Shown: one piece after another, positions 24,608 to 33,091 of the stretch | Layout: the number at the start of each line of letters is the position of its first letter | Numbering within the stretch: the stretch's first letter is position 1 | Source of the DNA: an uncultured Anaerotruncus sp. | GTDB taxonomy: Bacteria > Bacillota > Clostridia > Oscillospirales > Ruminococcaceae | Assembly (NCBI GenBank): GCA_910586875.1 | Contig: CAJUJI010000004.1 | Location: 1-46,687 of the forward strand | DNA: 46,687 nucleotides | Direction of reading: 5' to 3' | Translations under genes and position numbers: made by a program | Notes under the pieces: model-generated | The model's database searches: none | Told to the model about the DNA's origin: nothing | What the model saw: the letters and a program-made list of their open reading frames with translations, nothing else

Positions 24608-25120
24608 ATGGAACAAAACGAGTTGTTATCCCAAATTGCACAGGTTATGGAACAGCAAATTCAAATCTTACAGCAAAAGGTGGAGCAACAAGTGCAGACC
24701 TTGCGCCAGGAGATGGAGCAACAAACACAGACCCTGCGCCAGGAGATGGAGCAACAAACACAGACCCTGCGCCAGGAGATGGAGCAGCAAACACAGACCC
24801 TGCGCCAGGAGATGAAAGAACAAGCGCAAACTCTGCGCCAGGAGATGAAAGAACAAGCGCAAACCTTGCGCCAGGAGATGGCAAGTATGGAGGAACGTTT
24901 GAGCAGTCGTATTGACAATGTGGATCGGAAACTAGACCGGAAAACCGATGAAATTAAAGAAACGATTGTAAAAAATAATGTTGCGATTGGAGAGGTATTT
25001 GAACAATCCTTAGAACCTGTTGCAGAAAGCATCGAAAATATTGATGAAGGAATGACTGCGCTACAGGTGACCAATGCAAAAAACACATTGGAGATTGTCA
25101 GGCTGAAGAGAGCAAAATAA
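24608..25120 (+). CDS. Coiled-coil protein with seven 11-residue repeats
   Basis: A 170-residue Gln/Glu-rich helical protein of unknown function. Residues 14-90 are seven consecutive 11-residue units. The core units read MEQQTQTLRQE (three copies) and MKEQAQTLRQE (two copies), with degenerate units before them. An 11-residue (hendecad) period predicts a right-handed or nearly straight coiled coil. Residues 91-135 keep a helical pattern (MASMEERLSSRIDNVDRKLD), and the C-terminus ends in basic RLKRAK. There is no signal peptide or membrane segment. I chose ATG 24608 because AGGAG (24595-24599) is spaced for it; GTG 24599 overlaps that site. A metallophosphoesterase gene starts 57 bases later and may share the transcript. 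Confidence 0.75.
   Translation: MEQNELLSQIAQVMEQQIQILQQKVEQQVQTLRQEMEQQTQTLRQEMEQQTQTLRQEMEQQTQTLRQEMKEQAQTLRQEMKEQAQTLRQEMASMEERLSSRIDNVDRKLDRKTDEIKETIVKNNVAIGEVFEQSLEPVAESIENIDEGMTALQVTNAKNTLEIVRLKRAK
24647..24877 (+). repeat. Seven tandem 33-bp units inside the coiled-coil gene
   Basis: Each unit encodes 11 residues. Units 3-5 are nearly identical in DNA (GAGATGGAGCAACAAACACA as shared core), and units 6-7 match each other closely. Such identity suggests recent copy-number change by slippage or recombination. Confidence 0.9.
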
Positions 25121-25177
25121 AATTTGCCCAGATCAAGCTGCAAATTTAGCCTTTAGAGCTTGAGGAGAGGTGGATGG

Positions 25178-25873
25178 ATGGCAGTTTATGCAATCGGAGA
25201 TTTGCATTTATCGCTTTCGGGGGATCATTCGATGGATGTTTTTCCCGGATGGAACGGTTACATACAAAAGATTGAGCAGAACTGGCGCGCAAAAATTACC
25301 GATGCGGATACGGTGGTACTGCCGGGGGATTTTTCCTGGGGGCTGACGCTTACAGATTCGCTCGCGGACTTTCAGTTTCTAGAGCGGTTACCGGGACGTA
25401 AGGTGCTGCTCAAAGGAAATCATGACTATTGGTGGAGTACCCGCGCAAAAATTGAGGCTTTTTTTTTGGCGAATGGATTAAAGAGCATAGAAATTCTCCA
25501 TAATAGCAGCATTGTAACCGAAGGAATCGCGCTTTGCGGTTCGCGTGGCTGGCTGTTTGAAACCGGAGAGGCGGTTGATGCCAAAATCATCAACCGAGAA
25601 GCAATTCGTTTGGAGTTTTCGATTACGCAGGCAGAAAAGACCAACAGCAAACCGGTGGTATTTCTGCATTACCCGCCAGTATACGGCGAAAATGAGTCCC
25701 CGCAAATTTTAGATGTGCTGGTGCGGCATCATATTTCTGATTGTTATTACGGGCATATCCATGCGGCTGGCTGCCGCTATGCGCTGGATGGCAGCTATTT
25801 GGGCATCCGATTTCATCTGGTGAGCGCCGACTATCTGCGGTTTGATCCACTATTGGTGGAGGTGGATCATTAA
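25178..25873 (+). CDS. Calcineurin-like metallophosphoesterase
   Basis: A 231-residue cytosolic phosphoesterase. The five metal-site motifs can be read in order: GDLHLS (7-12), PGDFSWG (near 50), KGNHDYW (near 80), FLHYPPVYGE (near 164), and YGHIHAAG (near 190). The active site would hold two metal ions such as manganese or iron. The substrate is unknown; relatives act on nucleotides or phosphoproteins. ATG 25178 was chosen because GAGGAGAGG lies 5-13 bases before it. It may be co-transcribed with the coiled-coil gene. A long imperfect hairpin with a T tract follows about 100 bases after the stop. Confidence 0.88.
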   Translation: MAVYAIGDLHLSLSGDHSMDVFPGWNGYIQKIEQNWRAKITDADTVVLPGDFSWGLTLTDSLADFQFLERLPGRKVLLKGNHDYWWSTRAKIEAFFLANGLKSIEILHNSSIVTEGIALCGSRGWLFETGEAVDAKIINREAIRLEFSITQAEKTNSKPVVFLHYPPVYGENESPQILDVLVRHHISDCYYGHIHAAGCRYALDGSYLGIRFHLVSADYLRFDPLLVEVDH

Positions 25874-25972
25874 CGTGCGCACCCAACTGGTGTTGCTTAT
25901 TCGGTTATAGAATAGGCAGCTTTTGGAAAACAGCATTAAATTTTGAAATTGCGATATTTGGGTGGATGGACG

Positions 25973-26035
25973 AAACCTTTTATACATGGCTGAAAGGGCA
26001 GACGGAATTTTTCATTGCGTATAGAGAAGGTTTTT
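25973..26035 (+). terminator. Possible long-stem terminator in the 334-base gap before tig
   Basis: AAACCTT (25973-25979) and TATAC (25981-25985) can pair with GTATA (26019-26023) and AAGGTTT (26027-26033), followed by T residues. The loop is about 33 bases, so the call is weak. The rest of the gap (25874-26207) holds the tig promoter and a small AGGCC/GGCCT hairpin at 26131-26147; I see no gene there. Confidence 0.4.
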
Positions 26036-26090
26036 GCTAAATAAAAGTAGAATAATTTGTAAAAAAGCTGATAAATTCATAATTTAGCTA

Positions 26091-26119
26091 TTGGCAGAGC
26101 GCTTGAGATTTGTTATAAT
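26091..26119 (+). promoter_or_regulatory. Promoter of tig
   Basis: TTGGCA, 17 bases, TATAAT: close to consensus, with a leader of about 80 bases to ATG 26208. Confidence 0.75.
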
Positions 26120-26207
26120 ATTTAACTGGTAGGCCAAAACACGGCCTTTTGTTTCCCGCAAAAAGCGCATGATTCCAGGAAAGATTATGTTTCAGGAGGA
26201 AGTATAA

Positions 26208-27581
26208 ATGGCAGTTATTTCAATGAAGACCAATGATGACAAGCGTGTTGAGTTGGAAATCCAGGTAAGCGCAGAGGATTTTGGCAAGGCGGTAGACGCT
26301 GTTTTTAAAAAGAATGTAAAGAAAATCCAGGTGCCTGGATTCCGCCGCGGCAAGGCGCCCCGCAAGATGATTGAAAAGATGTATGGCGAGGGTGTTTTTT
26401 ATGAGGAGGCAGTGAACAATACCTATCCTGCTGCTTATGAGGCCGCTGTCGAGGAAAAAGCACTGGAGCCGGTTGACCATCCAGAGATTGAAATTACCGA
26501 GATTGGCAAGGATGGTTATACCTTTAAAGCATTGGTCACCGTAAAGCCAGAGGTTACACTGGGTGAATATAAGGGCTTGGCAGTGGAGAAAAAAGAGGTA
26601 GTAGTTTCTGATGATGAGGTAAATGCCGAATTGGATCGTGAGCTGCAAAAGAATGCGCGCATTGTTCCGGTGGAGGGCCGCACAGCACAGAACGACGACA
26701 CTGCAACGATTGACTTTGAAGGCTTTGTGGATGGTGTGGCGTTTGAAGGCGGCAAGGGCGAATCCTATCCGCTGGTGCTCGGCTCGAACACCTTCATTCC
26801 AGGCTTTGAAGGGCAGGTAGTAGGTCACAGCATCGGCGATGCGTTTGATGTGAATGTCACATTCCCAGAGGAGTATCATGCGGAGGAACTAAAGGGCAAG
26901 GCTGCTGTATTTAAATGTACGCTGAAGGAACTGAAAATGAAAGAGCTGCCCACGCTGGACGATGAATTTGCAAAGGACGTCAGCGAGTTTGATACCCTGG
27001 AGGAGTTAAAGGCAGATATCCGTTCTAAGATTCTTGCGCGCAAACAGGATGAGGCGCAGACAGAGGTTGAGGATAAGCTGATGGAGCTGGTTGCGCAGAA
27101 TATGACCGTAGATGTACCGGAGTGCATGTACGAGACCCGCATCACCGACCTCATTCGTGAGTTTGAATATCGTCTGCGTAGTCAGGGCTTAAACCTGCAA
27201 ACCTATCTGCAATACAGCGGCAATGATATGGAGACCTTCCGTGCAACCTACCGCGACCAGGCAGTTACCCAAGTGCGCACCCGCCTTGCGCTGGAGAAGA
27301 TTGTCGAGCAGGAGAAGCTGGAGGCTACCCAAGAGGAGATGGACGTCGAGTTTGAGAAGCTGGGCAAAGCTTACGGCATGACCGCGGATAAGGTCAAGGA
27401 GATTTTGCCAGCAAAAGAGGTGATCGGCGGCATCACCATGAACAAAGCGCTCGATTTAATCCGCGATTCTGCGGTCATCACAGAAGTGAAAGCACAGGAG
27501 GAGCAGAAGAAGCCTGCAAGAAAGCCGCGTGCAAAGAAAAAGACCGAAGAGGAAACGGCTGAGGTTCCAACAGAGGAATAA
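26208..27581 (+). CDS. tig: Trigger factor (ribosome-bound chaperone, peptidyl-prolyl isomerase)
   Basis: A 457-residue protein. The ribosome-docking signature GFRRGKAPRKMIEK is at about 45-58 in the N-terminal domain. The FKBP-type domain follows at about 150-250 (DTATIDFEGFVDGVAFEGGK), then the long C-terminal helical arms. The tail (about 430-457) is unusually rich in Lys and then Glu (KPARKPRAKKKTEEETAEV). AGGAGG is well spaced before ATG 26208. tig heads the tig-clpP-clpX block, a classic arrangement coupling folding of new chains with proteolysis. Confidence 0.96.
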   Translation: MAVISMKTNDDKRVELEIQVSAEDFGKAVDAVFKKNVKKIQVPGFRRGKAPRKMIEKMYGEGVFYEEAVNNTYPAAYEAAVEEKALEPVDHPEIEITEIGKDGYTFKALVTVKPEVTLGEYKGLAVEKKEVVVSDDEVNAELDRELQKNARIVPVEGRTAQNDDTATIDFEGFVDGVAFEGGKGESYPLVLGSNTFIPGFEGQVVGHSIGDAFDVNVTFPEEYHAEELKGKAAVFKCTLKELKMKELPTLDDEFAKDVSEFDTLEELKADIRSKILARKQDEAQTEVEDKLMELVAQNMTVDVPECMYETRITDLIREFEYRLRSQGLNLQTYLQYSGNDMETFRATYRDQAVTQVRTRLALEKIVEQEKLEATQEEMDVEFEKLGKAYGMTADKVKEILPAKEVIGGITMNKALDLIRDSAVITEVKAQEEQKKPARKPRAKKKTEEETAEVPTEE

Positions 27582-27594
27582 ACAGGCCGTTACA

Positions 27595-27624
27595 TATCAA
27601 TGCGGCAGCGATGCCGCATTGATA
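27595..27624 (+). promoter_or_regulatory. Intercistronic hairpin between tig and clpP
   Basis: A perfect 12-bp stem (TATCAATGCGGC and its complement) with a 6-base loop. It is followed by ATTTCAG rather than a T run. It may be a weak terminator, or a stabiliser or processing site that sets the tig:clpP ratio. Confidence 0.55.
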
Positions 27625-27655
27625 ATTTCAGAGCATACCACAGGAGGTAATATAC

Positions 27656-28237
27656 ATGAGTTTAGTGCCATATGTAGTGGAACAAACCAGCCGCGGAGAG
27701 CGGTCCTATGATATCTTTTCTCGTTTGCTCAACGACCGTATTATTATGCTGTGCGATGAGGTGAATGATAATACCGCTAGCCTGGTGGTGGCGCAATTGC
27801 TCCATCTGGAAGGACAGGACCCCGAAAAGGATATTGCGCTGTATATCAATAGTCCAGGCGGCTCGATTACCGCCGGTATGGCAATTTATGACACCATGAA
27901 CTATATCAAGTGCGATGTTTCTACCATCTGCATTGGTATGGCTGCCTCGATGGGCGCGTTTCTGCTGTCTTCCGGCGCAAAGGGCAAACGCATTGCGCTG
28001 CCCAACTCGGAGGTTATGATTCACCAGCCGTCCAGCGGGACTAAAGGCCAGGTAACGGATATGAAAATTCACACCGATTGGGTGCTGCGTACACGGGAAA
28101 AGCTCAACCGCATTATGGCGGAGCAGACCGGTCAACCTTATGAGGTAATCGAGCGCGATACCGACCGTGATAATTTTATGACTGCACAACAGGCGTTGGA
28201 GTATGGCTTGATTGACAAAATTATTGAACACAGGTGA
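27656..28237 (+). CDS. clpP: ATP-dependent Clp protease proteolytic subunit
   Basis: A 193-residue serine protease that forms the double-heptamer chamber. The catalytic triad can be read as S98 (GMAASMGAF), H123 (VMIHQPS) and D172 (DTDRDNFM). The loop YINSPGGSITAGMAIYDT is intact. Length is typical, with a short N-terminal propeptide-like stretch. Ribosome site AGGAGG precedes ATG 27656. clpX follows after 62 bases; clpC lies upstream at 21919-24360, so both unfoldase partners are in the window. There is no second clpP. Confidence 0.97.
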   Translation: MSLVPYVVEQTSRGERSYDIFSRLLNDRIIMLCDEVNDNTASLVVAQLLHLEGQDPEKDIALYINSPGGSITAGMAIYDTMNYIKCDVSTICIGMAASMGAFLLSSGAKGKRIALPNSEVMIHQPSSGTKGQVTDMKIHTDWVLRTREKLNRIMAEQTGQPYEVIERDTDRDNFMTAQQALEYGLIDKIIEHR

Positions 28238-28299
28238 TGGATGGGGAACAGGCATAGCGCTGTATACCATCTCATTCAGAATTTTCCAGGAGGTGCCTC

Positions 28300-29619
28300 A
28301 TGGCAAAAATGGATGACCAGAGGGAGCTGCGCTGTTCCTTCTGTGGCAAATCACAGAGCCAGGTACAGCGGTTGATTGCCGGACCAGGGGTGTGCATCTG
28401 TAATGAGTGCGTAGATTTGTGCCAAACGGTTTTGGATGATGACCTTCCAAACAACCGCCCGCAACAGCAGCAACAGCGGCCAAATCGTCCGGAACAGCAG
28501 CAGATTACCGTGCTCAAGCCGCGTGAGATTAAAGAAAAGTTGGATGAATATGTAATTGGCCAGGACAGGGCAAAGATTGCCTTGGCAGTAGCGGTTTATA
28601 ACCATTACAAGCGTATTTATTTTGGAGACAATGGGGATGTGGAGCTCAGTAAGACGAACATCCTAATGCTCGGGCCGACGGGTGTGGGAAAAACGCTGTT
28701 GGCGCAAACGTTGGCAAGGATGCTGCATGTACCGTTTGCGATTGCAGATGCAACAACGCTGACCGAGGCAGGCTATGTGGGTGAGGATGTCGAGAATATC
28801 CTGTTGCGCTTGCTCCAAGCGGCAGATTATGATGTGGAACGCGCACAAAAGGGTATCATCTATATCGACGAGATTGATAAAATTACGCGTAAAAGTGAAA
28901 ATCCATCGATTACCCGTGATGTCTCCGGTGAGGGCGTGCAACAGGCGCTTCTGAAAATTTTGGAAGGAACGGTTGCCAACGTACCGCCGCAGGGCGGGCG
29001 CAAGCATCCCCAACAGGAGTTTATCCAGCTTGATACAAAGGATATTCTGTTTATCTGTGGTGGCGCGTTTGAAGGGATCGATAAGATCATCGAACGGCGG
29101 GTGGACAAAAGCTCGCTGGGGTTTGGCTCTACCCTCAAGGATGCGACCGAGAAGAATCGCTTAATCCAGCAGGTTATTCCGCACGACCTGGTTAAGTTTG
29201 GACTCATTCCGGAATTGATCGGGCGTGTGCCGTTGCTAACCGTATTGGAGCCGCTTGATCGGGATGCACTGGTGCGGATTCTCACCGAGCCGAAAAACTC
29301 GATTGTGCGTCAGTATCAACAGCTATTTGCATTGGATAATATTAAACTGGTGTTCGAGCCGGACGCACTGACTGCTATTGCAGAGCAGGCGGTGGAGCGC
29401 AAAACGGGAGCGCGTGGCTTGCGTGCGATTGTAGAGGGAATGCTGGGCAATACCATGTATCAGGCGCCTTCCGATCACACCATTGCGCATGTTCATGTTA
29501 CAAAGGACTGCGTGGAAGGCAAAGAGGAGCCAACTTATGAGTATGATACCAGCCGGCATTCACAACGGCTGCAAATTACTCTGCCACGCAAAACCTTGCG
29601 GTCTCACTCGGTCTCGTAG
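28300..29619 (+). CDS. clpX: ClpX AAA+ unfoldase
   Basis: A 439-residue protein. The N-terminal zinc-binding domain has C12, C15, C34 and C37. A Gln/Asn/Arg-rich linker follows (RPQQQQQRPNRPEQQQ, about 54-70). The ATPase core has Walker A GPTGVGKT at about 126, Walker B IIYIDEIDK at about 187, the pore loop GYVG and the ClpP-binding IGF-type loop region. CaggAGGTG precedes ATG 28300. It unfolds tagged substrates for ClpP. The C-terminal tail (SRHSQRLQITLPRKTLRSHS) is basic. Confidence 0.97.
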   Translation: MAKMDDQRELRCSFCGKSQSQVQRLIAGPGVCICNECVDLCQTVLDDDLPNNRPQQQQQRPNRPEQQQITVLKPREIKEKLDEYVIGQDRAKIALAVAVYNHYKRIYFGDNGDVELSKTNILMLGPTGVGKTLLAQTLARMLHVPFAIADATTLTEAGYVGEDVENILLRLLQAADYDVERAQKGIIYIDEIDKITRKSENPSITRDVSGEGVQQALLKILEGTVANVPPQGGRKHPQQEFIQLDTKDILFICGGAFEGIDKIIERRVDKSSLGFGSTLKDATEKNRLIQQVIPHDLVKFGLIPELIGRVPLLTVLEPLDRDALVRILTEPKNSIVRQYQQLFALDNIKLVFEPDALTAIAEQAVERKTGARGLRAIVEGMLGNTMYQAPSDHTIAHVHVTKDCVEGKEEPTYEYDTSRHSQRLQITLPRKTLRSHSVS

Positions 29620-29705
29620 TTTTCCACGCTGCGGCTAGCGAGTACGTCTATAAAACGAATCGAACTTTGCGAAATAAAGCACATGATTGTGCTGCTCTTA
29701 TAATC

Positions 29706-29762
29706 AGGTCCTCCTTGGCCGGTAGAAGTAGCTTTGCTTCTCCAACCAAGGAGGACCTTTTT
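29706..29762 (+). terminator. Strong terminator after clpX, in a structured 357-base gap
   Basis: A perfect 13-bp outer stem (AGGTCCTCCTTGG at 29706-29718 with its complement at 29746-29758) closes a smaller inner hairpin (GAAG/CTTC) and is followed by TTTTT. Other hairpins in the gap (29620-29976) are AGCACA/TGTGCT near 29679-29694 and AGAGAGGGTT/AACCCATCTCT near 29766-29797. No gene is seen there. Confidence 0.85.
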
Positions 29763-29880
29763 AAAGAGAGGGTTCGTAGGCTTGTAAACCCATCTCTGCA
29801 AGCGATTGAAGCGGCCGGTCACTAGGCGGTATAACAGAGCATCAATGTGAGCACACATGCAAATTTCCAGATGTCCGCTG

Positions 29881-29909
29881 TTTACAGCCTTCCAAAAGTA
29901 TGTTATAAT
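29881..29909 (+). promoter_or_regulatory. Promoter of lon
   Basis: TTTACA, 17 bases, TATAAT, about 68 bases before ATG 29977. Confidence 0.75.
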
Positions 29910-29976
29910 ATACAACACTTGTATGGATTCTCCATCATTTAAAATAGATGATTCCAAGGAATAGGGGGTCGTAAGA

Positions 29977-32430
29977 ATGAGCGAACAGAATGAGAAAAAA
30001 GCAAAAAAAGAGTTGGCACCTCAGCCGGTTTCGGTCCAGATGCCGCTTTTGGTGCTGCGTGGATTGGTGCTGTATCCACAGATGGTGCTGCATTTTGATG
30101 TGGGACGGCAAAAGTCGATTCTCGCTTTGAATCAAGTGATGAACGGCGACCGCAAGATTTTTTTAGTGGCGCAAAAAAATATTCGCGATGACGAACCAAA
30201 GGCCGATGGGCTGTATAAGGTAGGTGTTGTTGCGCAGGTTAAACAGATTATTAAGTCTCAGGGCGGCAACTGGCGGGTGCTGGTAGAGGGCATGTATCGT
30301 GCAAAAATGCTCGAGGTGGTCAGCGAGGAGCCATATTTTGAAGGAATGGTGGTTCCATTCCCGCTCAAACCGGTGCGGGCAAAATCCGCGATGTGTGATG
30401 CGCTAATGCGTACCGTCAAGGATCTGTTTGAGGAATATTGTTATTTGATACCGCGGATGCCGCGTGAGCTGGTGATCAACGCCTTGATAAGCGATGATCC
30501 GGTGCATCTTGCCGAGTATATAGCCGGCAATATGCAGATGGAAATTGAGGATAAACAGACCATCCTTTCACAGAGTGATCCACTCAAACGTCTGGAAATT
30601 TTGGCGCATATTTTGGAGGAAGAGAACGATATTCTTGCGCTCGAGGCCGACATTCAGGAGAAGGTGAAAGGCCAGATTGATAAGAGCCAGCGGGAGTATT
30701 ATTTACGCGAACAGCTCAAGGTAATCAGCGGTGAGCTGGGGGACGAAGACCCACAGGAGGAGCTGGAAGAATACAGTGCTAAAATCCGCAAGCTAAAGCT
30801 GGATGAGGAGACTACCGAAAAGTTAAATAAAGAGGTTGACCGCCTTTCCAAGCTACCGCTGAATTCCAATGAGGCGGGGGTAATTCGCGGATATCTGGAT
30901 GCGGTGTTAGAGCTGCCTTGGAACAAGCGCACGGTGGACAAAATCGATATCAAAAAGGCGCGTGCGCTGCTGGATCGAGAGCATTTTGGACTGCGCAAGG
31001 TAAAGGAACGCATTTTGGAGCTGCTTGCAGTGCGCAAGCTGGCGCCGGATATTAAGGGGCAGATTATCTGCCTAGTGGGGCCTCCTGGCGTTGGAAAAAC
31101 CTCGATAGCGCGTTCGATTGCAAAGTCAATGGGACGCAAATATGTGCGGCTTTCGTTGGGCGGCGTGCGGGATGAAAGCGACATCCGCGGCCATCGTAAA
31201 ACCTATATCGGCGCGATGCCTGGCCGCATTATGACGGCTATGAAACAAGCGGGCAGCCAAAACCCGCTGATGCTATTGGACGAGGTGGATAAACTAGGAA
31301 GCGATTTCCGAGGGGATCCATCGGCCGCGCTTTTGGAGGTGCTGGACTCCGAACAGAATCAGGCGTTTCGAGACCATTTTATAGAGGTGCCATTCGATCT
31401 TTCAGAGGTGCTGTTTATTGCGACGGCAAATACCTTGAGCACCATTCCAGGACCGCTGCGCGACCGCATGGAGGTCATCGAACTGACCAGCTATACCCGT
31501 GAAGAGAAGTTTCAAATTGCGCGGCAGCACCTGCTGGCAAAGCAGCTCAAGCGGCATGGCTTTACCGCTTCTAAGGCGAAAATTGCGGATGATGCAATTT
31601 ATGCGCTGATCGACAATTATACCCGTGAGGCGGGTGTGCGCAACCTGGAACGGGAAATTGCATCGCTGCTGCGCAAGGCAGCGCGTCAGCTCGTTGCAGG
31701 CGAGGCTAAGAAGGTGACGGTCAACGACGGCAACATTGTGGAATATTTGGGGCCGCGCAAGTTTAAGCCAGAGCTGATACAGCCATACGATGAGGTTGGG
31801 CTGGTGAATGGGCTGGCATGGACCTCGGTAGGCGGTGAAATGCTACAGGTAGAGGTTGCTATTATGGAAGGCTCTGGGAAACTGGAACTGACCGGCTCGC
31901 TGGGGGATGTGATGAAAGAATCTGCCCATGCAGCGATTAGCTTTATCCGTTCCCATTGGGAAAAATACGGGGTGGATAAAGAGTTTTATAAAAATCGTGA
32001 TATCCATGTACATGTGCCGGAAGGTGCTGTACCAAAGGATGGTCCGTCGGCGGGTGTGACGATTACAACAGCGCTGATTTCGGCGCTTTCGGATACACCG
32101 GTACACCGTGATGTAGCGATGACAGGAGAGATCACCTTGCGCGGACGGGTATTGCCGATAGGCGGACTGAAAGAAAAGACGATGGCAGCTTACCGCGCGG
32201 GTATCAAGACGGTGGTTATTCCGGCGGAGAACGAGCCGGACCTTGCCGAAATTGACCCTGTAGTGCGCGAAGCGCTGCATTTTATAATTGCCAATCGGAT
32301 TGATGTGGTATTGGAGGCGGCGCTGGTGAAAAAGCCGAATGCGCGGCTGAATTTGCCACAATTGGAGGTATTGCCGGATGATGGGGAAACGCTTGCCCAG
32401 GCAAAGGCAAATACCCCCATTCCACAATGA
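29977..32430 (+). CDS. lon: Lon ATP-dependent protease
   Basis: An 817-residue LonA protease. The N-terminal substrate domain begins with MPLLVLRGLVLYPQMVLHFD (about 19-38). A coiled-coil region spans about 190-300. The AAA+ domain has Walker A GPPGVGKTS near 368 and MLLDEVDKLG near 431. The C-terminal protease domain has the catalytic serine S691 in PKDGPSAGVT and the paired lysine near 734 (GGLKEK). It degrades damaged and regulatory proteins in the cytosol. engB follows after 27 bases, the same lonA-engB order as in Bacillus. No CtsR or CIRCE box is seen upstream. Confidence 0.97.
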   Translation: MSEQNEKKAKKELAPQPVSVQMPLLVLRGLVLYPQMVLHFDVGRQKSILALNQVMNGDRKIFLVAQKNIRDDEPKADGLYKVGVVAQVKQIIKSQGGNWRVLVEGMYRAKMLEVVSEEPYFEGMVVPFPLKPVRAKSAMCDALMRTVKDLFEEYCYLIPRMPRELVINALISDDPVHLAEYIAGNMQMEIEDKQTILSQSDPLKRLEILAHILEEENDILALEADIQEKVKGQIDKSQREYYLREQLKVISGELGDEDPQEELEEYSAKIRKLKLDEETTEKLNKEVDRLSKLPLNSNEAGVIRGYLDAVLELPWNKRTVDKIDIKKARALLDREHFGLRKVKERILELLAVRKLAPDIKGQIICLVGPPGVGKTSIARSIAKSMGRKYVRLSLGGVRDESDIRGHRKTYIGAMPGRIMTAMKQAGSQNPLMLLDEVDKLGSDFRGDPSAALLEVLDSEQNQAFRDHFIEVPFDLSEVLFIATANTLSTIPGPLRDRMEVIELTSYTREEKFQIARQHLLAKQLKRHGFTASKAKIADDAIYALIDNYTREAGVRNLEREIASLLRKAARQLVAGEAKKVTVNDGNIVEYLGPRKFKPELIQPYDEVGLVNGLAWTSVGGEMLQVEVAIMEGSGKLELTGSLGDVMKESAHAAISFIRSHWEKYGVDKEFYKNRDIHVHVPEGAVPKDGPSAGVTITTALISALSDTPVHRDVAMTGEITLRGRVLPIGGLKEKTMAAYRAGIKTVVIPAENEPDLAEIDPVVREALHFIIANRIDVVLEAALVKKPNARLNLPQLEVLPDDGETLAQAKANTPIPQ

Positions 32431-32457
32431 GCAAAGGCACAAAAAGGAGGGGCCGTT

Positions 32458-33048
32458 TTGAATTATCATCTTGTGGCGTTTGAGAGCAGCTATGGGCTCT
32501 CCTCCCAGCTGCCTGAGTCTGATCTGCCTGAGATTGTATTTTCGGGGCGCTCGAATGTGGGAAAGAGCTCAATGCTCAATAAGCTGTTTAATCGCAAACA
32601 ACTGGCGCGGGTGTCGGCGGTGCCGGGGAAAACTGCCACCATCAATTTTTTTAAGGTGGAGGGGGTCCGGTTTGCCGACCTGCCAGGCTATGGCTATGCG
32701 AAGGTGAGCAAGGGCGAAAAAAAACGCTGGTCGGAGCTGATTGGCGGCTATTTTGCGCAGGATAGGAACATTCAAATGGTGTTCCAACTAATTGATATGC
32801 GTCATCCACCGACGGCAGATGATCTGCAAATGGTGAATTTCTTAATTGACCATGAGTTGCCGTTTGTGGTGATTCTAACAAAAAAGGATAAACTGTCCGC
32901 CAGTCAGCAGAAGGGACGGCTGGCGGCATTGCAGAAGGAATTGCCCTGTGCAGACCAGATTTTGATGATCCCGTTTTCAGCGGAGAAGGGGGACGGTGTG
33001 GAGCAGGTCAAGGAGGTCATTGCAGAACTGGAGGCAGATTTTGCATAA
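32458..33048 (+). CDS. engB: Ribosome biogenesis GTP-binding protein EngB/YsxC
   Basis: A 196-residue small GTPase needed for assembly of the large ribosomal subunit. G1 is GRSNVGKSS at about 29-37. G2 falls in PGKTATINFF, G3 in DLPGYGYAKVS, and G4 is TKKDKLS near 140. The KKDK form of G4 is normal for this family (usually TKxDK). The start is TTG 32458 behind AAAGGAGGGG (32443-32452), a strong site that decides the start. It lies in the lon transcript and 43 bases before lysA. Confidence 0.95.
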   Translation: MNYHLVAFESSYGLSSQLPESDLPEIVFSGRSNVGKSSMLNKLFNRKQLARVSAVPGKTATINFFKVEGVRFADLPGYGYAKVSKGEKKRWSELIGGYFAQDRNIQMVFQLIDMRHPPTADDLQMVNFLIDHELPFVVILTKKDKLSASQQKGRLAALQKELPCADQILMIPFSAEKGDGVEQVKEVIAELEADFA

Positions 33049-33091
33049 GAGTTTGTTTTATAAATTTTAGATGACAGAAGGATGAGAAAAC

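Noticed and set aside
24647..24877. Regular 33-base repeats, CRISPR-like at first sight
   Set aside because: The units are contiguous without spacers and encode an in-frame 11-residue repeat within a good ORF.
24645..25143. Long open frames on the minus strand opposite the repeat gene
   Set aside because: They arise because the repeat unit lacks stops in several frames. They have no ribosome sites, and the plus-strand frame has clear coiled-coil logic.
29766..29797. Hairpin with GGGTTCG, tRNA-like T-arm impression
   Set aside because: No acceptor, anticodon or D-arm can be formed around it.
29604..29957. Minus-strand open frame of 117 codons between clpX and lon
   Set aside because: It runs through the terminator and the lon promoter, has no ribosome site and shows no recognisable protein features.
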